Origin: Roseateles sp.
Lineage (GTDB): Bacteria > Pseudomonadota > Gammaproteobacteria > Burkholderiales > Burkholderiaceae_C
Reading direction: 5' to 3'
Assembly: GCA_016790285.1 (NCBI GenBank)
Contig: JAEUPJ010000084.1
Location: 1-64,000, forward strand
DNA: 64,000 nt
In this document: one piece after another, positions 23,355 through 31,094 of the stretch
Numbering within the stretch: position 1 is the first letter of the stretch
How the letters are laid out: every line of letters starts with the position of its first letter
Notes under the pieces: model-generated
Told to the model about the DNA's origin: nothing
The model's input: only the letters and a program-made list of their open reading frames with translations
The model's database searches: none
Made by a program: the position numbers and the translations under genes

Positions 23355-24335
23355 ATGACACCCTTCCCCCTGGCTCTTGCCCTCGCCCTCACGGCCGGGG
23401 CCGGCGCGGCCAGCGCCACCCCCGCGGTCACCCTGGACAACACACAGGTGCAGGCCTGTGCCTTCGCCGGCTTCTCCATTCCCACCGGTGCCGGCACCTG
23501 CGTGGCTCGGCCGGGGGAATTCCCGACTGCCGGCGTCAGCGTGGCCAACACGGCCCAGGCCGGCCCCTTCCCTGACCCCATGGGCAGCGGCAAGGTGGCG
23601 CAGGCCAGCAGCAGCACCCAGGCGCAGTTCGGCGTGTTGCGGATCGACGATCTGGCCGGCGGCCTGAAGATCGCGGCTGGCAATCAGCCCCTGCTGTATG
23701 CCAATGCGATCAGCATCGCCAGCTACTCCGACGTGCTGACCTTTCGTGCGCCGGCCAGCATGAGCACGGCCGATTTCCTCGCCTCGGTGGCCGACCTGAA
23801 CTTCGGCTTCAGCGCGAGCGCTGCGACCGGCTTGTACGGGGGCAGCGTCACGCTCAATGCCTACGCACGGCAGGGCGACTTCTTCCCCGGCACCTTCCGC
23901 CCGGGCAGTGCACGGCAGCTGGCCTATCTGGACAGCGCGGGCGTGGTCAGCGACCCGGCAGATCGCACGCTGCACCTGTCCTTGAACAACCCCAACAAGG
24001 AACGCTTCGTGTCGTTCGCGCTGACGCTGGAGCTCATTGGCGACGCCCGCTACGTCGACGGCTCCGCGCAGGCGACGGCCTGGCTCAGCGGCATCAGCTT
24101 CTCGCAGAAGACGGCGGCGGTCGGCGCGCTGGGCAGCGCCTTGCGGGCCGATGAGGCAGCGGCTGTCGGCGGTATCACGGTGAGCTCGGCCAGCACGGAA
24201 CTGGTGCTGGACCCGAGCACCGGCCGCTTCAACTACCCGGCCGCTGCCGCCGTGCCCGAGCCCGGCACCTGGGCCCTGTTCGCCGCCGGGCTGGCCAGCC
24301 TGACGTGGCGGCGGCGTGTTGCCCGCCGTTCCTGA
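23355..24335 (+). CDS. PEP-CTERM sorting-domain protein
   Basis: A 326-residue exported protein. The signal peptide covers about residues 1-22 (ending in AASA). A beta-rich body rich in Gly and Ser follows, with no domain I recognise. The C terminus is VPEPGTWALF, a hydrophobic helix and RRRVARR, a clear PEP-CTERM tail. The ATG at 23355 is preferred over an upstream start because it begins directly before the signal peptide. It is the first gene after the kinase and could be a target of the sigma factor, although no promoter match was tested. Confidence 0.88.
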   Translation: MTPFPLALALALTAGAGAASATPAVTLDNTQVQACAFAGFSIPTGAGTCVARPGEFPTAGVSVANTAQAGPFPDPMGSGKVAQASSSTQAQFGVLRIDDLAGGLKIAAGNQPLLYANAISIASYSDVLTFRAPASMSTADFLASVADLNFGFSASAATGLYGGSVTLNAYARQGDFFPGTFRPGSARQLAYLDSAGVVSDPADRTLHLSLNNPNKERFVSFALTLELIGDARYVDGSAQATAWLSGISFSQKTAAVGALGSALRADEAAAVGGITVSSASTELVLDPSTGRFNYPAAAAVPEPGTWALFAAGLASLTWRRRVARRS

Positions 24336-24367
24336 CGCATCCACCCCCACCCATCGAGGACATCCCC

Positions 24368-24703
24368 ATGCAAGCCTGCTTCCTGCTCAACGGCCGGCGC
24401 TACTGCGTCAACGTACCGCTCGTCAAACTGCCCTTCCTGTCGCCCATCGACGTGCCCGGCGTGCCAGGCAAGCCCGACCCCACCCCCTGGCTGCGCGGTG
24501 GCGGCCTGCGTGCGTCGGTCGCCCATGACCTGTCGGTGCTGGCCGCCATCGAGTTTCTGGTCGGTCAAGTCAAGAGCCCCAAGTTGCGCCAGCAACTGGT
24601 GCAGGCGCTGCCGCAGGCGGTGGCGACGCTGGAGGTGCCCCGGGACCTGCAGCTCAGCTTCGGCAAGGACGAGCCCGCCCACGCCGACGACGTCAGCGCC
24701 TGA
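24368..24703 (+). CDS. small protein between two PEP-CTERM genes, unknown function
   Basis: A 111-residue protein without a signal peptide or membrane helix. It begins MQACFLLNGRRYCVNVPL, with two cysteines near the N terminus, and ends in an acidic tail (KDEPAHADDVSA). No family recognised. The gap to the preceding gene is 32 bases and to the next 36, so the three genes probably form one operon and the product may act with the two PEP-CTERM proteins. Confidence 0.72.
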   Translation: MQACFLLNGRRYCVNVPLVKLPFLSPIDVPGVPGKPDPTPWLRGGGLRASVAHDLSVLAAIEFLVGQVKSPKLRQQLVQALPQAVATLEVPRDLQLSFGKDEPAHADDVSA

Positions 24704-24739
24704 GCATCGCGCCCCCTCGTCCACTCACCGGAGATCCCC

Positions 24740-26995
24740 ATGACCCGACCGGCCCGATCCTTCGCGCTGTCCATCCTCGCCCTGGCCGCAGCGGGCTGCG
24801 TGGCATCTGCGCACGCGGTGACGTACCAACTCGTCGATCTCGGTGCGCTGGTGCCGGGTGGCGCCAGTGCGGCCTATGGCCTCAACAACAGGGGCCAGGT
24901 GGTCGGGGGGAGCGTGGTGGCCGGCCGTGAACAGGCCTTCTCGTGGACAGCCGCCGGTGGCATGGTCGGTGTGCACGGCGCCGTGTACCCCCTGTCGGGG
25001 TCGGTGGCCACCGGCGTCAACGATGCGGGGCAGATCGCCGTGGCCTATGGCAACCCGCTCGTGCGCATCTTCGAGCCGGGAGGCGCCTTCGCGACCGTTG
25101 CCGTACCGGCCGGCACGGTCTACGCCGATGCCACCGGCATCAACGCGGCAGGCCGCGTCAGCGGCACCGTCGCCACCGGCACGCTGGTCACGGCCTTCAC
25201 AGGGACCGGCGGCGCCGCGGCCCTGCTGCTGCCCACGACCGATACGGAGAGCACGGCGACGGCCATCAACACCGGCGGTGCCGTGGCCGGCAGCGCGCGA
25301 ACGGGCATCGGTGCCTATCACGCGGTGTTGTGGTCGCAGGGAGGCACGCCACAGTCGCTGGGTAGCTTGGGCGGCAGCAGCTTTGCGCAGGCTTTGAACG
25401 ACCGCGGCCAGGTGGCCGGTAGCGCCGAGGTGGCCACGGCCGCGGGCACGGTGCAGCGCGCCTTCGTCTGGAGTGCGGGCAGCGGCATGGTGGCCATCGG
25501 CTCGCTCCACCACGGGAGCGTGGCGCTCGGCATCAACGACGCTGGGCAGGCCGTGGGCTTCGGCTTCGACACCAGCTACAGCGCGCCGTCCGGCGCCTTT
25601 CTGTGGACGGAGAGGGCCGGCTTGCTCGACATCAACACGCTGATCGCGCGTGACGCCGGCCAGCGCGTGCTGAAGGCCACCGCCATCAATGCGTGGGGCC
25701 AGGTGGTCGGTGCAGGCAGCAGCGGCCGAGCGGTGCTGTTGACGCCCACGGGCGACCTGGCCTGGCAAGGCAGCGCCGGTGGCAGCTTCAACGAGGGCCG
25801 CAACTGGGAGCTGGGTTTCGTGCCCAGTTCATTCGTGGACGCGCAGGTCTACACCACCGGCGCCCAGGTCATCACCCTGGACCGCGACGCCACGGTCAAC
25901 AGCCTGGGCCTGGGCAGCGCGGCCGGCGGGCGGCCGATGTTGGCGCTGCGAAACGGCGCCACGCTCAACGCCACCTATGGCGTCACCGTGCGCTCGACGG
26001 GCACCCTCACCGGCGATGGCCGCGTGGCCGGTGCGGTCGTCAACCAGGGCACGGTGCTGGCCAGCAACCTGCACATGGACTGCACGCTGATCAACCAGGG
26101 GCGGGTCATCACGGTGGCCGGCGAGCCCGGCCGGCTCGCCACGGATCTGGACAACCAAGCCGCTGGCCAGGTGCGGGTGGGCAGCGCCGAGCGTCTGGTG
26201 ATCAGCGGAGCGTCGCACCACAACAGCGGCGTGATCGAGGTGCGCGGCGGCGAACTGGAGGTCAGCGGCGCGCTGGCCAATGCGGTCGGCGGCCGTGTGC
26301 TGATCAACGGCGGCAGTCTGCGTTTGAATGACGGGCTGGCCAACGGCGGCGAGGTCAGTGTCGGCTTCGATGGCGCCGAAATCTTCGGCCTCGTCGCGCA
26401 GGGCGCGGGTGGCCGGCTCGTTCTTTCCGGCCGCAGCAACAGCACCTTCTACGACGCGGTTGACATCGGCACGGGCTCTGAGCTGCGGGTCTCAGCCGGT
26501 GCGACGGCGCTCTTCTTTGGCACCGTGCAGCAACGCAGCGGGGCACAGTTCACCGGCACCGGCACCAAGTTCTATGAAGGCGGCCTGTCGGTCGGGGCCT
26601 CGCCGGGCCTGGGCCGCGACGAAGGCAGCGTCGTCTTCGGGAGCAGCAACCTGTACCTGGCCGAGATCGGCGGCACGGCCGCCGGCAGTGCCTTCGACAA
26701 GCTGGTGGTCGCCGGCGACCTGCACTTCGGGGGCAGGCTCAAGCTGGTGTCCTGGGCTGGCTTTGCCGCGCAGGCGGGTCAGCGCTTCGATCTCTTCGAC
26801 TGGGGCAGCGCGGGCGGCAGCTTCAGCAGCATCGACGCCAGCGGCCTCGAGCTGGCCGATGGTCTGGTGCTGGACACCTCGCGGCTGTATGTCGATGGCA
26901 GCATTGCGGTGACCTCGGTGCCCGAGCCCGCCGGCTGGGCACTGGCGCTCGCGGGCCTGCTGGTGGTGGCACGGGTGACGCGGCGGCGCTGCTGA
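24740..26995 (+). CDS. large HAF-repeat PEP-CTERM surface protein
   Basis: A 751-residue protein. The signal peptide spans about residues 1-26. Residues 27-330 are made of HAF-type repeats, each with a GINDAGQ or ALNDRGQVAGSA-like core and a following AFxW (AFSWTAAGG, AFVWSAGSG, AFLWTERAG), which predicts a beta-propeller-like domain. Residues 340-690 are Gly-rich passenger-type beta-helix repeats (VNQGTVLASN, VRGGELEVSGA). The C terminus VPEPAGWALALAGLLVVARVTRRR is a PEP-CTERM tail ending in Cys. An exposed adhesin or matrix protein is a reasonable inference. Confidence 0.9.
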   Translation: MTRPARSFALSILALAAAGCVASAHAVTYQLVDLGALVPGGASAAYGLNNRGQVVGGSVVAGREQAFSWTAAGGMVGVHGAVYPLSGSVATGVNDAGQIAVAYGNPLVRIFEPGGAFATVAVPAGTVYADATGINAAGRVSGTVATGTLVTAFTGTGGAAALLLPTTDTESTATAINTGGAVAGSARTGIGAYHAVLWSQGGTPQSLGSLGGSSFAQALNDRGQVAGSAEVATAAGTVQRAFVWSAGSGMVAIGSLHHGSVALGINDAGQAVGFGFDTSYSAPSGAFLWTERAGLLDINTLIARDAGQRVLKATAINAWGQVVGAGSSGRAVLLTPTGDLAWQGSAGGSFNEGRNWELGFVPSSFVDAQVYTTGAQVITLDRDATVNSLGLGSAAGGRPMLALRNGATLNATYGVTVRSTGTLTGDGRVAGAVVNQGTVLASNLHMDCTLINQGRVITVAGEPGRLATDLDNQAAGQVRVGSAERLVISGASHHNSGVIEVRGGELEVSGALANAVGGRVLINGGSLRLNDGLANGGEVSVGFDGAEIFGLVAQGAGGRLVLSGRSNSTFYDAVDIGTGSELRVSAGATALFFGTVQQRSGAQFTGTGTKFYEGGLSVGASPGLGRDEGSVVFGSSNLYLAEIGGTAAGSAFDKLVVAGDLHFGGRLKLVSWAGFAAQAGQRFDLFDWGSAGGSFSSIDASGLELADGLVLDTSRLYVDGSIAVTSVPEPAGWALALAGLLVVARVTRRRC

Positions 26996-27061
26996 GCCGC
27001 CTCGTGCCTCCCGCGGGTGGGTGTCGCCGATCAGGCGTTGCCGAAGCCGAAGGCGAGCGCC

Positions 27062-29320
27062 CTAACGCACCGGGTCGCCGTACAGCACACCCCGCCCGTG
27101 CGTGCCCACGTAGACGCGGCCGAACACCTTCGGGTCGCCGCTGACCTGCAGGATCAGCCCCCACTGGTGGGTGTCGTCGTTGATGCGCTGCCAGCTGGCA
27201 GCACCGTCGGTCGAGCGGAACAGGCCGTAGCGGCCTGACACCGTGCCCACGAGGTAGAGCGCCGGCTCGCTGGCGCCCGGGGCGGCACGCCCGAAGCCGA
27301 ACGCGTGGATCTCGCTGACCCGGGGCAGGCGGCGGAAGGCCTGGCCGTCGCCGCCGCGCTTGCGGTACAGGCCGTGGAAGGCGGGCAGCCAGAGGTCGTC
27401 CTCGCGGCCGGGCGTGGCATACAGCCGGTCCTGGCCGCCGCGGTCGTCGCCGCGGTTGCTGTGGTTGTGGCTGCCCGCGGCGCTGCGTGCGACGGGGCCG
27501 TCCGGCAGGGCCAGCGCTTGGGGGGTGAAGCTGCGGCCGCCGTCGCGGCTCGTGAAGCGCTGGTCGTCGAACAGCGCCATGGCATGAAAGCGCTGCGGGT
27601 TCACGCGGTCGGCGACGACGCGCGTGCCGGCGGGCAGGCCCTGCACCGGCGTCCAGCTGTCGCCGCGGTCGTGGCTCACGTGGGGCTGGCCGCCCTTGGG
27701 TGTCCAGACCCAGGCCTGGCCGTCGGCCGAGACGGCGATGCTGCCGTCGCCGGTGTGCGGTGCTGCGGGCACGGTCTTGGGCTCGCGCCAGGTGCGGCCG
27801 CCGTCCAGCGAGTAGCCCAGGGTCTTGCCGCCGTCGCGCGGGTGGCCGATGCGCACGATGACGTCCGGAGCCAGCTCGGCGCCGGTCACGTCGTGCGTGT
27901 TGCCGAAGAAGGGCGGCCTGGGGTTGCCGGGCGCGGGGCGGTCGAGGTCGGCGTGGACGAAGCCGGAGTAGTCGCCGATGGCCGTCACCAGCGGCACGCC
28001 CTGCGTGGGGCTGTGCAGGGCCAGGGCCACCGTCTCCTCGATGCCGCCAGCCATGACGCGCCAGTGCGTGGGCTGGCCCCGGTCGGCGGCCGTCAGGTCC
28101 AGCGTCTCCCAGCCGCCGTAGCCGGTGGTGAAGAGGGCGTGGTCGGGGTTGGCGGGGTTGATCTTGACGTCGTACATCCAGTGCACCGGGGTGTCCGCCG
28201 CGTAGGGCGCGGCGGCGGCGTCGAAGGCGGCGGTCGTCAACAGCGGCGTCCAGCTGCTGCCGCCGTCGGTGCTGCGGAAGAGTTCATCGCCCTTGCCGCG
28301 GCCGGCGGTGCTGGCGAGCAGGTGCCGTGGGTGGGTGGCGTCCACGGTGACGGTGGCGTAGCCGAAGGGCAGGGCGGCGCTGGGGCGCTCGGGCGTGATG
28401 TCGGCCCAGGTGTTCTTGCGCGGGTCGTAGCGCCACACCGAGCCGTCCGTCATGCGGTGCGGGCCGGGCTCGCTGGCGTAGGCGATGTAGAGCAGGCCGT
28501 CGCCCGCGAGCGCCGCGCGCATGGGGCGGTGCCGCTCGGGGCCGCCGGGCAGGGGCTGCCAGGTGGCGCCGGCGTCCAGGCTGCGCCACAGGCCCGGGCG
28601 GCCGATGACGGAGACGCCCGCGTAGAGCGTGCGGCTCGGCTGGCCGCGCTGGCCGCTCGTGGCGTCGAACAGCACGAAGTTGATCGTCGCCTTGCCGTCG
28701 CTGCCGCCCCAGCTCGGCGGCGGGCCGTCGGAGGCCTCGCGGCGCCAGGCGGCGTCGGGGAAGCTGTCCACGCGCTGGAAGGTTCGCGCGGCATCCTTGC
28801 TGCGCCACAGGCCGGCGAAGCGGCTGCCGAGGTAGAGCACGCGGCCGTCGTTCGGGTCCACCGCCAGCCGCTCGCCGTTGCCCCGGCCGCCCTCGTTGCC
28901 GCCGAGCTTGAAGGGCAGGTCGGTGCGCTGCCAGCTGCGCCCGCGGTCGCGCGAGCGCAGCACCGCGCCGTTGGGCACGGTGGCCACGGTGTAGGTGCCG
29001 CAGGCCAGGTAGACGGCGTCGGGGTCGTGCGGGTCCACGGCCAGGCTCTCGACGCCCATCAGGTTGACGTCGGCCAGCGAGAGATGGTCCAGCAGCGGCT
29101 GCCAGGGGCCGGTGGCGCTGTCGCGGCGGTAGGCGCCGCCCATGTCGGTGCGGGCGTAGGCCAGGCCCTTCACGCCCGGGTGGAAGGCGATGCCGTCGAC
29201 GAAACCGCCGCCGACGATGGCAACCGGCTTCCAGGCGTAGGGCAGTTCAGCCGGCGGCGCGGCCAGGGCCGACGCACCCGCCAGGGCGAGGGCGCCCAGC
29301 CAGGGTTTGAGAGGGTTCAT
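27062..29320 (-). CDS. GH74 family glycoside hydrolase (xyloglucanase-type)
   Basis: A 752-residue secreted protein with a signal peptide (about 1-21) and two seven-bladed propeller halves of BNR-like repeats (STDGGSSW, SRDRGRSW, RSKDAARTF). The GH74 hallmarks are present: VAIVGGGFVDGIAFHP, AYARTDMGGAYR with the base candidate Asp59, GERLAVDPND, and IGDYSGFVHADLD with the acid candidate Asp450. GH74 enzymes attack the beta-1,4-glucan backbone of plant xyloglucan, endo or exo. No carbohydrate-binding module is attached. A 23-bp palindrome lies 42 bases upstream. Substrate is inferred from family, not proven; some GH74-like proteins are only sialidase-like propellers. Confidence 0.9.
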   Translation of the reverse strand: MNPLKPWLGALALAGASALAAPPAELPYAWKPVAIVGGGFVDGIAFHPGVKGLAYARTDMGGAYRRDSATGPWQPLLDHLSLADVNLMGVESLAVDPHDPDAVYLACGTYTVATVPNGAVLRSRDRGRSWQRTDLPFKLGGNEGGRGNGERLAVDPNDGRVLYLGSRFAGLWRSKDAARTFQRVDSFPDAAWRREASDGPPPSWGGSDGKATINFVLFDATSGQRGQPSRTLYAGVSVIGRPGLWRSLDAGATWQPLPGGPERHRPMRAALAGDGLLYIAYASEPGPHRMTDGSVWRYDPRKNTWADITPERPSAALPFGYATVTVDATHPRHLLASTAGRGKGDELFRSTDGGSSWTPLLTTAAFDAAAAPYAADTPVHWMYDVKINPANPDHALFTTGYGGWETLDLTAADRGQPTHWRVMAGGIEETVALALHSPTQGVPLVTAIGDYSGFVHADLDRPAPGNPRPPFFGNTHDVTGAELAPDVIVRIGHPRDGGKTLGYSLDGGRTWREPKTVPAAPHTGDGSIAVSADGQAWVWTPKGGQPHVSHDRGDSWTPVQGLPAGTRVVADRVNPQRFHAMALFDDQRFTSRDGGRSFTPQALALPDGPVARSAAGSHNHSNRGDDRGGQDRLYATPGREDDLWLPAFHGLYRKRGGDGQAFRRLPRVSEIHAFGFGRAAPGASEPALYLVGTVSGRYGLFRSTDGAASWQRINDDTHQWGLILQVSGDPKVFGRVYVGTHGRGVLYGDPVR

Positions 29321-29361
29321 GTCTCCGGGTCTCTTCTTGTTGGACAGCGTTGGCCATCGTA

Positions 29362-29384
29362 ATTTGTTCGGCCCGCGAACAAAT
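29362..29384. promoter_or_regulatory. palindromic operator candidate upstream of the GH74 gene
   Basis: A perfect inverted repeat ATTTGTTCG / CGAACAAAT with a five-base spacer, 42 bases upstream of the GH74 start. It is AT-rich in a very GC-rich genome and at promoter distance, which fits a dimeric regulator site. The regulator is not identifiable from this window. Confidence 0.6.
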
Positions 29385-29435
29385 AGAGTCGGACCCGTGG
29401 AAACCGGCTGTGCCGGCGGCGTGCGGCGCCGGGGT

Positions 29436-30077
29436 TCAGCCGCGCCCGATGCCGTGCAACAGGCTCATCACCTTGGTGGTGATGATGTCCACCGCCGGCC
29501 CGTTGGCGCCGTGCGGCAGGATGACGTCGGCGTTGCGCTTGGTCGGCTCGATGAACTGCTTGTGCATGGGGCGCACCGTCTCCAGGTACTGGTTGACCAC
29601 GGACTCGGTGCTGCGCCCACGCTCCGAGATGTCGCGCTGCAGCCGGCGGATGAAGCGCACATCCGAGGCCGTGTCCACATAGATCTTCAGCGACATCATG
29701 TTGCGCAGCTTGGTGTCGTACAGGGCGAACAGCCCCTCGACGACGATCACCGGCGCGGGCTTGACGGTGATGGTCTGGCTGGAGCGGTTGTCGGCCGCGA
29801 AGTCGTACACGGGCATCTCGATCGCCTCGCCCTTGCGCAGCGCGGCCAGGTGCTGCGCCATCAGCGGCCAGTCGAAGGCATCCGGGTGGTCGTAGTTCTG
29901 CTTGCGCCGGTCTTCCGGCGGCATGTGGGACTGGTCGCGGTAGTAGTCGTCCTGCATCACCACCGCCACGTTGTCCGGCCCGATGGCGGCCAACACCTGG
30001 CGCGTCACGGTCGACTTGCCGCTGCCGCTGCCCCCTGCGACACCGATGACGAATGGTTTGTGAGTGGTCTTGGGCAT
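29436..30077 (-). CDS. udk: uridine/cytidine kinase
   Basis: A 213-residue cytosolic enzyme that phosphorylates uridine or cytidine in pyrimidine salvage. The Walker A motif is GVAGGSGSGKST (near residue 15), then VAVVMQDDYYRDQ, DHPDAFDW and the Walker B-like VIVVEGLFALYD. Length matches Udk of E. coli. Single gene in the context seen. Confidence 0.96.
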   Translation of the reverse strand: MPKTTHKPFVIGVAGGSGSGKSTVTRQVLAAIGPDNVAVVMQDDYYRDQSHMPPEDRRKQNYDHPDAFDWPLMAQHLAALRKGEAIEMPVYDFAADNRSSQTITVKPAPVIVVEGLFALYDTKLRNMMSLKIYVDTASDVRFIRRLQRDISERGRSTESVVNQYLETVRPMHKQFIEPTKRNADVILPHGANGPAVDIITTKVMSLLHGIGRG

Positions 30078-30309
30078 GAGATCGGGGCGCAGGCTTCGGG
30101 GCGATGCCTGCGAATTTACAAGGTGGGGGGGGATTTTCGGTGGTGTCGGCGCGCAGGCACCGGCGCGGGCGGTGCGGTGGGTTCGGCGGCACGCTCGATG
30201 AGAACGTCCGTGGGCTGGCCCCTTCAGTCGGGACCGCGTTGTTCATGGCGCCGGGCGGAGTGAGCGCTCGGGCCAGAACCGGCCACCGAGCGCGGGGAGC
30301 CTTTGCCTT

Positions 30310-30540
30310 TCAGGGGAGGCTCAAGTCCATGCCGAGTGTGCTGGCGAGTCCGAAGGTCAGGGCCAGCAAGACGAGGAGCAACAGCACGAAGACGGCAACG
30401 AACTTGGCGCCCGCGCGCAGCAGCACGCTTCGGCCCGCCCACTTCTTCTCGCGGTCGTAGTGCCACTTGATGGCGAAGTACATGCCCGTGGCAAATACCA
30501 GGCTCTTGAACACGACGAAGACGATGAGAACCCAATCCAC
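30310..30540 (-). CDS. small membrane protein, unknown function
   Basis: About 76 residues with two hydrophobic helices, near residues 4-21 (WVLIVFVVFKSLVFATGMYFA) and 48-68 (FVAVFVLLLLVLLALTFGLA), joined by a charged loop KWHYDREKKW. I chose the GTG at 30540 because it puts the first helix at the N terminus; an ATG at 30585 would add 15 polar residues. No family recognised. It is followed by a gene-free stretch of about 230 bases before udk. Confidence 0.5.
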   Translation of the reverse strand: MDWVLIVFVVFKSLVFATGMYFAIKWHYDREKKWAGRSVLLRAGAKFVAVFVLLLLVLLALTFGLASTLGMDLSLP

Positions 30541-30615
30541 GCAGCATTCCCGGCTAGTGCTCGACAGCGTGCATCTTGCCCGCAAGTCAGCGCGGATGAC
30601 ATTGGGCGTTTTGAC

Positions 30616-31083
30616 TCACCGCCGCAACGTCACCACCAACCCCTCACACGCCGCCTCCACCAGATCCAGCACCTCCTCGAACCCCGCCTCCCCGCCGTAG
30701 TACGGGTCCGGCACATGCCGTTTGCCGGCGTGCGGGGCGTAGTCCAGCAGCAGCTTCAGCCGGTGGCGCTGCGCCGGCGGGCAGAGCTTGGCGGCGCGGG
30801 TGAGGTTGTCGGCGTCCATGCCCAGCACGAGGTCGAAGCGGGAGAAGTCTTCGGCCACCAGCTGCCGGGCGCGCAGGGCGCTCAGGTCGTAGCCGCGGCG
30901 AAGCGCGTGTTCCTGGGCGCGGTCGTCGGGCGGGGCGCCCACGTGATAACCGTGCGTGCCGGCGGAGTCGACCTCGACGTCGCCCGCGAGGCCGGCTGCG
31001 GCCAGCTTGGCGCGCATGACGCCCTCGGCCGTCGGGCTGCGGCAGATGTTGCCCATGCAGAAAAACAGGATGCGGCGTGTCAT
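30616..31083 (-). CDS. low molecular weight protein tyrosine phosphatase
   Basis: A 155-residue cytosolic phosphatase. The signature loop C(X)5R is CMGNICRSPTAEG, with catalytic Cys9 and Arg15, and the acid Asp lies in the late DPYYGG motif. This is the Wzb/YfkJ-like family. Targets are often tyrosine-phosphorylated autokinases in exopolysaccharide synthesis, but no bzz-type kinase gene is nearby, so the role here is open. It ends about 30 bases before the small membrane protein gene. Confidence 0.95.
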   Translation of the reverse strand: MTRRILFFCMGNICRSPTAEGVMRAKLAAAGLAGDVEVDSAGTHGYHVGAPPDDRAQEHALRRGYDLSALRARQLVAEDFSRFDLVLGMDADNLTRAAKLCPPAQRHRLKLLLDYAPHAGKRHVPDPYYGGEAGFEEVLDLVEAACEGLVVTLRR

Positions 31084-31094
31084 GGCCGCATTGT

